DNA of 5,578 bases from the NCBI GenBank assembly GCA_946539105.1, contig CAMNHG010000092.1, positions 1-5,578 on the forward strand, given 5' to 3'. This document shows positions 1 to 4,352 of the stretch, piece by piece (position 1 is the first letter of the stretch; every line of letters begins with the position of its first letter). The notes under the pieces were generated by a model, which saw nothing but the letters and a program-made list of their open reading frames with translations, ran no database searches and was not told the DNA's origin. Both the position numbers and the translations under genes were made by a program. This stretch comes from an uncultured Clostridia bacterium (GTDB lineage: Bacteria > Bacillota > Clostridia > Oscillospirales > Acutalibacteraceae).

Positions 1-2
1 GG

Positions 3-39
3 TACAAAATAGGGTTTTTGCTCCGTTCGGGTATGAGCG
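3..39 (+). repeat. Left copy of a ~37-bp inverted repeat
   Basis: This stretch matches the reverse complement of 4315-4352 at 32 of 37 positions, with one single-base gap. The blocks TACAAAATA, GTTTTTG and CGTTCGGGTATG are exact. The two copies face each other about 4.3 kb apart and enclose the recombinase, replication gene, A-free block and two small genes. They may be dispersed chromosomal repeats flanking the insertion or, less likely, terminal repeats. The window starts only two bases outside this copy, so a target duplication cannot be examined. Confidence 0.6.
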
Positions 40-92
40 GCGCGCCCGCACTGGGCTACGTCCTGCTCCTTCACCACACTTTCAGTTAATCT

Positions 93-123
93 AAACGTAT
101 CATAGCATTAATATCATACGTTT
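93..123. other. Candidate tyrosine-recombinase core (attachment) site
   Basis: AAACGTATCATA (93-104) and TATCATACGTTT (112-123) are inverted arms that match at 11 of 12 positions, around a 7-bp centre GCATTAA. Two inverted arms of 11-13 bp around a 6-8 bp crossover region is the known geometry of tyrosine-recombinase core sites such as dif or attP. The site lies 72 bp beyond the stop codon of the recombinase gene, where attachment sites commonly sit. No second copy of the arms was found in the window, so it is uncertain whether this is attL, attR or an unintegrated attP. Confidence 0.5.
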
Positions 124-150
124 GTCAAGACTTTTTATGTTCGCTCTACT

Positions 151-205
151 GCGCGTGGCGGCTGGCGCCGCTGACCAGATTTTGCCGAAGCAAAATCACA
201 CGCGC
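151..205 (-). other. Three-stem structure over the recombinase 3' end
   Basis: GCGCGTG (151-157) pairs with CACGCGC (199-205) and encloses two hairpins: GCGGC/GCCGC (158-162/167-171) and ATTTTGC/GCAAAAT (179-185/190-196). In the minus-strand RNA the second hairpin closes on a C(UUCG)G tetraloop, a known very stable loop. The structure overlaps the recombinase stop codon. No T-run follows, so it is not a canonical terminator. It may protect the mRNA 3' end or form accessory DNA structure next to the core site; both are inferences. Confidence 0.45.
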
Positions 206-762
206 CCCACAATTTCGCTGTGAATCTCGCGGACAAGCCGCAGTATCTCATCAATACGTTCATCAGACCCACGGCGACCGCCAGTAAGAATATCCGAAAA
301 CGCATACAGCATTGTAGTATCTGCGCGGCTATGCTGTAGTTCCTTTTGAGTTTTGTTAAACCCTTGCTGATGAAACAACTCAACAGCGTAAGTTTTACGC
401 GCCGAATGTGTCGTTAAATTATCAGAAATTTTCAGCGACGCCGCCGCCTTTTTTACGTCCTTCCAGACGGCTTGTCGTGTCCTCGGCTTATTCCCGAAAC
501 GTCCAGTAAAAACCCACTTTTTGCCCGAAATCTGCCTTAAACGGCGTGCCAAATCGGCACTAATAGTCTTCCTTCCCTTCTTGCCTGTTTTCGCGGCTGT
601 GAACACAAAAGAATTTCCGTGAAAATTCTGCACTTCCAGAGCGAGAACGTCGGAAATTCTAAGACCTGTTTCCAATGAGGTACGTAAAGCCAAGGCGTTC
701 TCATATGTCAAAATATGGTAAACCCTGCCATAAACGGCGGGATTGATATAGTCAGCCCTCAT
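196..762 (-). CDS. Minimal tyrosine recombinase / integrase (188 aa)
   Basis: Catalyses site-specific strand exchange through a tyrosine-DNA covalent intermediate, probably for integration, excision or multimer resolution of this element. All expected catalytic residues are visible in 188-residue numbering: Arg35 in TGLRISDVL, Lys58 in KTGKK, His119 and Arg122 in THSARK, His144 in LQHSR, and the nucleophile Tyr153 in TMLYAF. The protein is almost only the catalytic domain; the N-terminal SAM-like core-binding domain of XerC or phage integrases is missing. A Lys/Arg-rich tail of about 35 residues follows the tyrosine. The ATG at 762 (MRADYINP) was chosen because it gives a compact domain. An in-frame ATG at 849 would add 29 low-quality residues, although a weak AAGGGG lies before it. 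The gene is last in a minus-strand series after the replication gene and a 54-residue gene. Family assignment is firm; role and start are inferred. Confidence 0.88.
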   Translation of the reverse strand: MRADYINPAVYGRVYHILTYENALALRTSLETGLRISDVLALEVQNFHGNSFVFTAAKTGKKGRKTISADLARRLRQISGKKWVFTGRFGNKPRTRQAVWKDVKKAAASLKISDNLTTHSARKTYAVELFHQQGFNKTQKELQHSRADTTMLYAFSDILTGGRRGSDERIDEILRLVREIHSEIVGRV

Positions 763-768
763 ATTTCC

Positions 769-797
769 ATTATAACCGATTTTCCCCGAACTGAAAA
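769..797 (-). promoter_or_regulatory. Candidate promoter for the recombinase
   Basis: On the minus strand a perfect -10 box TATAAT (774-769) lies 17 bp after TTTTCA (797-792), which matches the -35 consensus at 4 of 6 positions. The start point would fall within a few bases of the ATG at 762, which has no purine-rich ribosome site at normal spacing. If real, the recombinase mRNA would be nearly leaderless. It would also separate recombinase expression from the upstream replication gene. Not tested by anything except the sequence match. Confidence 0.4.
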
Positions 798-911
798 GTA
801 AAACCCCAGTTGACACAAAAAACCGCCCACAGGCGCGCAGAGAGCGCATACGCGCCCCTTGCGCGGCCGTGAGCGGTTAACAAACCTGAAAAAGGAAACT
901 GAATCACCTTT

Positions 912-1076
912 TCAAGGCGAGAGCGGTAACTTAGGCGGTGTTAAAATCAATTCCAGTTGGCGACCGCGAAGCTCATCGGGAGCAAGCACCAACGGAAAGC
1001 CACGCAATCCCAAGTGTTCAGAAATCAACTTTGACAATTCAAGCAACTGCTCATTTGTTAATTCGAACGAATACAC
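912..1076 (-). CDS. Small hypothetical protein (54 aa), coupled to rep
   Basis: No family recognised. From a GTG at 1076 the frame reads VYSFELTNEQLLELSKLISE at the start and ends in the proline-rich LILTPPKLPLSP. The first part should form an amphipathic helix with leucines at regular spacing. The frame first opens inside the end of the replication gene; codons CTG and ATT there overlap its TGA stop (1088-1090), and GGGGTGG in the end of rep lies 7 bp before that ATT. The start is therefore uncertain: GTG at 1076, or a non-standard start four or five codons upstream. The tight spacing suggests translational coupling, so this may be an accessory replication or copy-control protein, which is inference. 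Codon use (many TTG and CTT leucines, mixed charged residues) looks like real protein, and it fills the only space between rep and the recombinase. Confidence 0.55.
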   Translation of the reverse strand: MYSFELTNEQLLELSKLISEHLGLRGFPLVLAPDELRGRQLELILTPPKLPLSP

Positions 1077-1087
1077 CTTAACAACAA

Positions 1088-2020
1088 TCAGAGTACCACC
1101 CCATTTTTATCCAAGACAAAGAATTTGAAGTCGCCGCCGTCACAATTCACCTCATAAGTGAAGCCGTCAACGTCATTGAAGTTCCTATTTTCAAGCCTGA
1201 CAATCGGCTTTTTCAAATCTCCCCCTGAGTAATACCACCGACCGCCTATCTTTTCGACAAAGCCGTCAGGGTTCAACCGCTTCTGACAATCTTTATCAAG
1301 CTCTTTGCGCATATAATGCGCAAGAGCTCCCCTGTCACCGTAAGTCATAATAGCGGTAGAAAAGCCCAACTTCCAATCAGTCACATTATAGACAGTGTGT
1401 CTGTCCTCTAAAGGAATACCCAGCCTATCGGCTGTGCTTACCTTTATCGGTCGTTTTCGTCCGTCCACAGAAACAGTGCCACTATCAACCAAGTTGAAAG
1501 AAGAAGAATTAACGCAGAAATGGAAATGCAAACCACCTTTCTTATGATACTCAGGCACACCCACATAAATCAAGCCTTTACGTTTAACACGGTTCGACAA
1601 GAAATCCTTAAGCCGTTTTATGACTGCCCCATAGTCTGAGCGGTTTATAAGCTCCTTGTCAAGCGTGAGAGTAATAAAGCAATCAAAATCATTGCAAATG
1701 ATATAATCAAAGATTTTCCTTCTTGCTCGCCTACGCGAGCAATCGAGATAAAATTCCCGGCTTTGTTTTTCGGGAATATAGTTACGGCTATCGCCGTAAC
1801 TACCCCCGAACAACTCAGCATTAACCCGGTCATACTCTAACCGCCAATCAATGTTCTTGCTGAGCTCCGAAAGCTCAGCCCCGGAGTCCTTAAAGATTTG
1901 ACGGTTAGCAGTAACAACTTCATAAGCAACTTCATTGCCGTTTCGGTCAATATAATACTTAGTCCGGGTATTGTAAAAACAATCTGTATTGTCTAATAAA
2001 ATTGTCTTATCTAAGCTCAT
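1088..2020 (-). CDS. Rolling-circle replication initiator, HUH endonuclease (310 aa)
   Basis: Predicted to nick the element's origin, stay attached to the 5' end through a tyrosine and start rolling-circle replication. The three family motifs are in order: motif 1 FITLTLD (115-121); motif 2 GGLHFHF (162-168), whose His165 and His167 bind the metal ion; and motif 3 AHYMRKELDK, with candidate catalytic Tyr236 followed by Lys239 and Lys243. An Arg-rich patch (95-102) precedes motif 1. The segment GGRWYYSGGDLKKP (259-272) resembles the region after the catalytic core in many Firmicutes plasmid and inovirus-like Rep proteins (ORF2/G2P-like). Length of about 300 residues is normal. The ATG at 2020 is the only ATG before residue 226, yet it has no Shine-Dalgarno sequence; the preceding bases are AT-rich. 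Low or special translation would fit copy control. The intergenic block upstream carries repeats typical of origins. Confidence 0.87.
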   Translation of the reverse strand: MSLDKTILLDNTDCFYNTRTKYYIDRNGNEVAYEVVTANRQIFKDSGAELSELSKNIDWRLEYDRVNAELFGGSYGDSRNYIPEKQSREFYLDCSRRRARRKIFDYIICNDFDCFITLTLDKELINRSDYGAVIKRLKDFLSNRVKRKGLIYVGVPEYHKKGGLHFHFCVNSSSFNLVDSGTVSVDGRKRPIKVSTADRLGIPLEDRHTVYNVTDWKLGFSTAIMTYGDRGALAHYMRKELDKDCQKRLNPDGFVEKIGGRWYYSGGDLKKPIVRLENRNFNDVDGFTYEVNCDGGDFKFFVLDKNGVVL

Positions 2021-2071
2021 TAATTACAAGCAGTGACGAAATAATGTAACTAATATCAAGTAATAGGAAAA

Positions 2072-2119
2072 GAGGAAAAGTAAGCGCGAACAGCTGAGGA
2101 AAAGCAAGCGCGAAAAGCC
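2072..2119. repeat. Tandem 24-bp direct repeats (iteron-like)
   Basis: Two adjacent 24-bp units, 2072-2095 and 2096-2119, each beginning GAGGAAAAG and containing AAGCGCGAA, match at 21 of 24 positions. A partial third unit (GAGAGG) follows at 2120. They lie about 50-100 bp upstream of the replication gene start. Tandem repeats of 17-24 bp near rep genes are commonly initiator binding sites (iterons), so binding by the Rep protein is a reasonable inference. Confidence 0.6.
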
Positions 2120-2128
2120 GAGAGGACC

Positions 2129-2170
2129 GCGACAGAGAAAAAACACTAAACCGCGTTTTTTCTCTGTCGC
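2129..2170. repeat. Perfect 15-bp inverted repeat
   Basis: The arms GCGACAGAGAAAAAA (2129-2143) and its exact reverse complement (2156-2170) enclose a 12-base loop. The inner part of the stem is six A:T pairs and the outer part is mixed, so the repeat could extrude as a cruciform or fold in single strands. It is upstream of the replication gene, between the tandem repeats and the first copy of the 104-bp-spaced repeat. It could belong to an origin or act in the leader of the rep transcript. Confidence 0.6.
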
Positions 2171-2313
2171 TCCGTATCTGCCCCGAGATAAAAGCGGCTG
2201 AGAGGAAAGAACGCTAACCGACCGCCGCCGCCCAAAACGTCGCAAACAGGCGTTTGCGCTTTTTGTGCCGCGGCTCCGTATCTGCCCCAAGGAAAAAGAG
2301 CGATAGAGGAAAG
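2170..2313. repeat. Pair of ~40-bp direct repeats, 104 bp apart
   Basis: CTCCGTATCTGCCCC occurs exactly at 2170-2184 and 2274-2288. After each copy, at identical spacing of 17 bp, comes GAGGAAAG (2202-2209 and 2306-2313). A T-rich stretch precedes each copy. The conserved ends with a variable middle suggest paired protein-binding half-sites or two diverged copies of one origin unit. Confidence 0.6.
2241..2264 (+). terminator. Rho-independent terminator-like hairpin
   Basis: CGCAAAC (2241-2247) and GTTTGCG (2252-2258) form a perfect 7-bp stem with an AGGC loop, followed on the plus strand by C and five T. No plus-strand gene ends here. It could end an RNA running antisense to the rep leader, a known copy-control device in rolling-circle plasmids. 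No convincing promoter for such an RNA was found. Confidence 0.4.
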
Positions 2314-2318
2314 GTAAA

Positions 2319-2389
2319 GCGGGCGGCGAGATATAGGCAAAGTTCTGCCCTGTCAAAGAGCCGCCCGCCTTGGGGGACAGTGCCCCCAA
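2319..2389. repeat. Two adjacent GC-rich inverted repeats
   Basis: GCGGGCGGC (2319-2327) is exactly complementary in reverse to 2360-2368, with 32 bases between. Directly after it, TTGGGGG (2370-2376) pairs with CCCCCAA (2383-2389) around ACAGTG. Both would be stable in single-stranded DNA or RNA. They add to the structured origin-like block upstream of rep; no specific role can be read from them. Confidence 0.5.
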
Positions 2390-2444
2390 ACCCCTCAAGG
2401 GTTGGCTACCGTGCCGCGCAGTCTCCCCATTATGTCAAAGGTGA

Positions 2445-2554
2445 GTCTGTCAAGGGTCAAAGGGGACTCCGTTAACGGTGGCGGCAAAAATGCCCTCCGC
2501 CACCTACTACGCCCCTTTGCCGCCGCTGTCGCGTCGCTAACGCCCTTGACAGAC
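2445..2554. other. Nested 110-nt stem, candidate origin structure
   Basis: Three perfect inverted repeats are nested: GTCTGTCAAGGG (2445-2456) with 2543-2554, AAAGGGG (2459-2465) with 2512-2518, and GGTGGCGG (2477-2484) with CCGCCACC (2497-2504). Together they form a long branched stem. Rolling-circle plasmids are known to carry such long imperfect palindromes as single-strand origins and smaller hairpins at the nick site. Position in the gene-free region upstream of an HUH initiator supports an origin, but the nick site cannot be assigned from sequence alone. The outer arms place TTGACA on both strands, so divergent transcription is also possible. Confidence 0.55.
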
Positions 2555-2573
2555 ACGCGGAAAAGTATAAAAC
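2546..2573 (+). promoter_or_regulatory. Candidate promoter toward the A-free block
   Basis: A perfect TTGACA (2546-2551) is followed by TATAAA (2566-2571), only 14 bp away, or by TAAAAC (2568-2573) at 16 bp. It points toward the A-free block and the 106-residue gene and is the best plus-strand promoter seen upstream of them. The -35 box is part of the right arm of the nested stem, so folding or initiator binding could affect transcription. Spacing is not ideal and the call is tentative. Confidence 0.35.
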
Positions 2574-2603
2574 AACGCTCTTGCGTTTCTGCCAACCGCT
2601 CTT

Positions 2604-2629
2604 AGGTCGGTTGTTAACAAAGGTCGGTT
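2604..2629. repeat. Direct repeats flanking a TTGTTAACAA palindrome
   Basis: AGGTCGGTT occurs at 2604-2612 and 2621-2629, around the perfect 10-bp palindrome TTGTTAACAA (2611-2620). CAACCG (2593-2598) is an inverted match to CGGTTG (2608-2613). GTTAACAAA also occurs at 876-884, between the recombinase and the small gene. The arrangement resembles a regulator or initiator operator. Confidence 0.45.
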
Positions 2630-2729
2630 AATCAAGTGTCTGTTCCCGTCCCTGTATTGGCTCACGGTGTTCGGCTACTCTTATGGGGGGAACTGCGGCG
2701 CGGCTCGGTTCCGGTTCGGGTCGTCGCTA

Positions 2730-3244
2730 GCTTTTTGTGTTTTTTGGGGGTGTTCCTCGTGTTGTTTTTCCGGTTTTCTTCTTCCGTTTTCCGTTCCGGT
2801 TGGGCTGTGTTCGGTGCGTGGTTGGTGTTTGGCGGTTGGCTTGGTGTCGTCTTTGCCGCCTGTGGTTTGTGGCTTGGCGTTGTCGCTGTTGCCTGCCTGC
2901 CTTTGGTGTTCCTGCTGTGGTGGCTGGTGTTTGTCCTGCTCCGTCGCCTGCTGTTCGTCCGTCTTCCTCGCCCGTCTGCTCCTGTTTCCCCTCGCGGTTC
3001 CCGGTTCTTTCCTCTGCCTGCTTCTTCTCCGTTGCGCCCTGTGTGCCGTTGGTGGTCTCCCCGCTGGGTGTGTGTTCCTGCCTCGGCTGTTCCCGGTTGG
3101 CTGGCGTTGGTCGGTGGTTCGTCCGTCCGTCCTGCCGTTGTCCGTCGTCGCTCCGGCGTTCTGCTGTTCGCTTGGGTGTTGGTTCCCTGTGTCCGCGTTC
3201 GCGGTCGTTGGCTTCCGTTGTTTGCCCCGCCTGTCGGCGGGGCT
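2730..3244. other. Adenine-free block, 515 bp
   Basis: Reading base by base, no A occurs on the plus strand between A2729 and A3245, and A2729 is the only A from 2693 to 3244. In 2761-3240 the count is G 155, C 143, T 182, A 0. The minus strand is therefore T-free. The sequence is not a simple repeat: it is mixed, with only short recurrences such as CTGCTGTTCG at 2948-2957 and 3161-3170. Stop codons on either strand need A on the plus strand, so all six frames are open, and frames give either leucine/valine/tryptophan-rich or Arg/Thr/Gln-rich translations purely from composition. No frame has an ATG or a ribosome site. I regard it as non-coding, possibly a leader RNA or a strand-specific DNA signal. 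What removes adenine is unknown. Confidence 0.9.
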
Positions 3245-3254
3245 ACAACGGAGC
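3211..3254. other. Strong hairpin closing the A-free block
   Basis: GCCCCGCC (3224-3231) and GGCGGGGC (3236-3243) form an 8-bp stem with a TGTC loop. Below it, CCGTTGT (3215-3221) pairs with ACAACGG (3245-3251), and GCT (3211-3213) with AGC (3252-3254). The lower 3' arm holds the first adenines after the A-free block, so the compositional border lies inside this structure. No T-run follows, so it is not a simple terminator. It stands 13 bp before the AAAGGAG-type ribosome site of the next gene and could be a mRNA 5' structure, a processing site or an initiator nick-site hairpin. Confidence 0.65.
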
Positions 3255-3281
3255 AAACAATGTAAGAAAGGAGATAAAAAA

Positions 3282-3602
3282 ATGACAAAGCAAAACAAAA
3301 ACTACTTTGAATACAACGGCAGAATTTACATGTCATACACATATTGGCGTAAGCACATTGCACCGTGGCGTTCAAAACGTCCACACAAAAATTACTATCC
3401 GTCGTTAAAGGATTTTCGCGATTATTTCTATCTTGCCGCAAAAGACGGCTATATGCCATACGGCTACTTCTCCAACGCAGACACAAGCACTCTATGGCTT
3501 CAAGTTCTCTCCGGGCTTCGTGAGCAAATCGGCTTAAAGCCGCTTACGCTTCACGAAGAGCGAGAAAGTCTTGACAAGGGCGTTATGGTCTGTTATACTT
3601 AA
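3282..3602 (+). CDS. Tyrosine-rich orphan protein (106 aa)
   Basis: No family recognised. ATG at 3282 follows AAAGGAG (3267-3273) by 8 bp, an excellent ribosome site, so translation from here is well supported. The 106 residues include 13 Tyr, 3 Trp and 4 Phe and a basic N-terminal half (MTKQNKNYFEYNGRIY, WRKHIAPWRSKRPHKNYY), then a more acidic C-terminus (LHEERESLDKG). No signal peptide, membrane segment or cysteine motif is evident; a small nucleic-acid-binding protein is possible but not shown. The frame stays open upstream through the whole A-free block to a GTG at 2667, giving a possible 311-codon frame, but that is expected in a stop-free block. The gene is A-rich, in sharp contrast to its leader, and a terminator stands 138 bp after its stop. 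Confidence 0.75.
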   Translation: MTKQNKNYFEYNGRIYMSYTYWRKHIAPWRSKRPHKNYYPSLKDFRDYFYLAAKDGYMPYGYFSNADTSTLWLQVLSGLREQIGLKPLTLHEERESLDKGVMVCYT

Positions 3603-3640
3603 GTTGCACCGAAGGGGTCAAAAGACACTTTCTTTAATCT

Positions 3641-3689
3641 GCCTACCGCGCGGGCGTGGACACTAAATCCACGTGCCGCGCGGTTTGGC
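3641..3689. repeat. Long GC-rich imperfect hairpin
   Basis: ACCGCGCGG (3645-3653) and CGTGGA (3655-3660) pair with TCCACG (3668-3673) and CCGCGCGGT (3676-3684), with a small mismatch between them and a 7-base loop. GCC (3641-3643) and GGC (3687-3689) extend the base. It follows the 106-residue gene by about 40 bp and precedes the terminator. The T-content after it is too low for a clear terminator; it may protect the transcript or serve as a DNA site. Confidence 0.5.
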
Positions 3690-3739
3690 ATTTTAAATCC
3701 TTGCGGCACAAGCCTAAAAAAAAGAAGAATAAGCAAAAA

Positions 3740-3785
3740 TGTAGTTTGAATTTCTGCAAGCAGAATTTCAAACTACACTTTTTTT
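3740..3785. terminator. Bidirectional rho-independent terminator
   Basis: Arms 3740-3757 and 3760-3777 (TGTAGTTTGAA and its complement at the outer part) form an 18-position stem with one T:T mismatch and a tiny loop. The plus strand then has seven T (3779-3785) and the minus strand has five T beyond the other arm. It serves the 106-residue gene on the plus strand and the 79-residue gene on the minus strand, whose stop codon sits in the T-run. Confidence 0.88.
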
Positions 3786-4023
3786 ACAGGTAGGAATGCA
3801 AAATGCAAGATAAATTTTTCTTGCAGACTCCGAACTCCTCGACGAACTTTTCGGGATCGTCATACGGTTTTGTCGGATTTTTACAGATGTAATTTGAGGT
3901 AAAACGACTTTTAAAAAACCGACATTTTCTGCAAGGAATCTTCTTCATCAGAACCACGAGAAGTTCATCATCGCTCATCTCGGCAAATTCATCGAAAGTT
4001 TGCAAAAATTCCTTAAGAGTCAT
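3784..4023 (-). CDS. Small cysteine-motif protein (79 aa), function unknown
   Basis: Not recognised beyond its motif. An acidic N-terminal helix (MTLKEFLQTFDEFAEMSDDE) leads into CRKC (Cys31, Cys34), then Cys47, Cys67 and Cys73. A CxxC pair plus two later cysteines suggests a small zinc-binding fold, which is inference. The start at 4023 is favoured by AAAGGAG (4041-4035) 11 bp upstream; an in-frame ATG at 4053 would place that ribosome site inside the gene and lacks its own. The gene converges on the 106-residue gene and they share a terminator. It could belong to the mobile element or to the chromosome. Confidence 0.7.
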   Translation of the reverse strand: MTLKEFLQTFDEFAEMSDDELLVVLMKKIPCRKCRFFKSRFTSNYICKNPTKPYDDPEKFVEEFGVCKKNLSCILHSYL

Positions 4024-4314
4024 ATAGAGTAGTGCTCCTTTATCAAGTCGCATAATAAAACCACGTCGGCAAAGGTCGAACCCCCCCCGCCCCCGAATCC
4101 TCGGGGGAGCGCACCTCAGAGGTCAAGGGTAATTCTCCCAGGGCAAGCGCGGCGGTGACCGAAAACGCGCCGCAAGCTGTCCGACTCAAAGCGCGAAAAA
4201 AATGAAAGGATTTTTCAGGCATAAATTGAATTAAAACGACTTATTCCAACTCCCAAAAGGCAGTAAGAAAAATGCTTGATATTAAGTTGTAATCACCGCC
4301 CGCGCGGTCGCACT
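4024..4314. other. Gene-free spacer with C8 run and hairpin
   Basis: Holds the upstream region of the 79-residue gene, then a run of eight C (4081-4088) followed by a hairpin CCCCCGA/TCGGGGG (4090-4096/4101-4107) with an ATCC loop, and the small palindrome ACCTCAGAGGT just after it. GCGGCG (4149-4154) can pair with CGCCGC (4168-4173). No coding frame of note was seen on either strand. This is a possible place for the right end of the element, but no boundary repeat was found. Confidence 0.45.
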
Positions 4315-4352
4315 CGCCCATACCCGAACGAATCAAAAACAGATATTTTGTA
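4315..4352 (-). repeat. Right copy of the ~37-bp inverted repeat
   Basis: Reverse-complement partner of 3-39, with CGTTCGGGTATG, GTTTTTG and TACAAAATA read on the minus strand. The neighbouring bases on each side differ from those around the left copy. Together with the heptamer and palindrome repeats that follow, this looks like chromosomal dispersed-repeat sequence, which would place the mobile element to its left. Confidence 0.6.

Noticed and set aside
135..383. Minus-strand frame of 82 codons overlapping the recombinase 3' end
   Set aside because: Out-of-frame shadow of the recombinase gene, which has a complete catalytic motif set.
859..1128. Plus-strand frame of 89 codons
   Set aside because: It overlaps the end of rep and lies antisense to the better-supported 54-residue gene; it has no ribosome site.
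2024..2605. Four frames of 64-124 codons in the region upstream of rep
   Set aside because: They cross the inverted and direct repeats, show low-complexity content and lack starts with ribosome sites.
2693..3244. Variable repeat of a diversity-generating retroelement as the reason for adenine loss
   Set aside because: Known variable repeats are far shorter and keep many adenines, and no reverse transcriptase or template repeat is present in the window.
2636..3298. Several long overlapping frames on both strands, some looking like membrane proteins and others like Arg/Thr-rich disordered proteins
   Set aside because: They arise because the block has no A on the plus strand and so no stops in any frame. 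Amino-acid content is dictated by base content, and none has a ribosome site or ATG.
3859..3871. CATACGGTTTTGTC, similar to one arm of the candidate core site
   Set aside because: It lies inside the 79-residue gene and needs two inserted bases to match.
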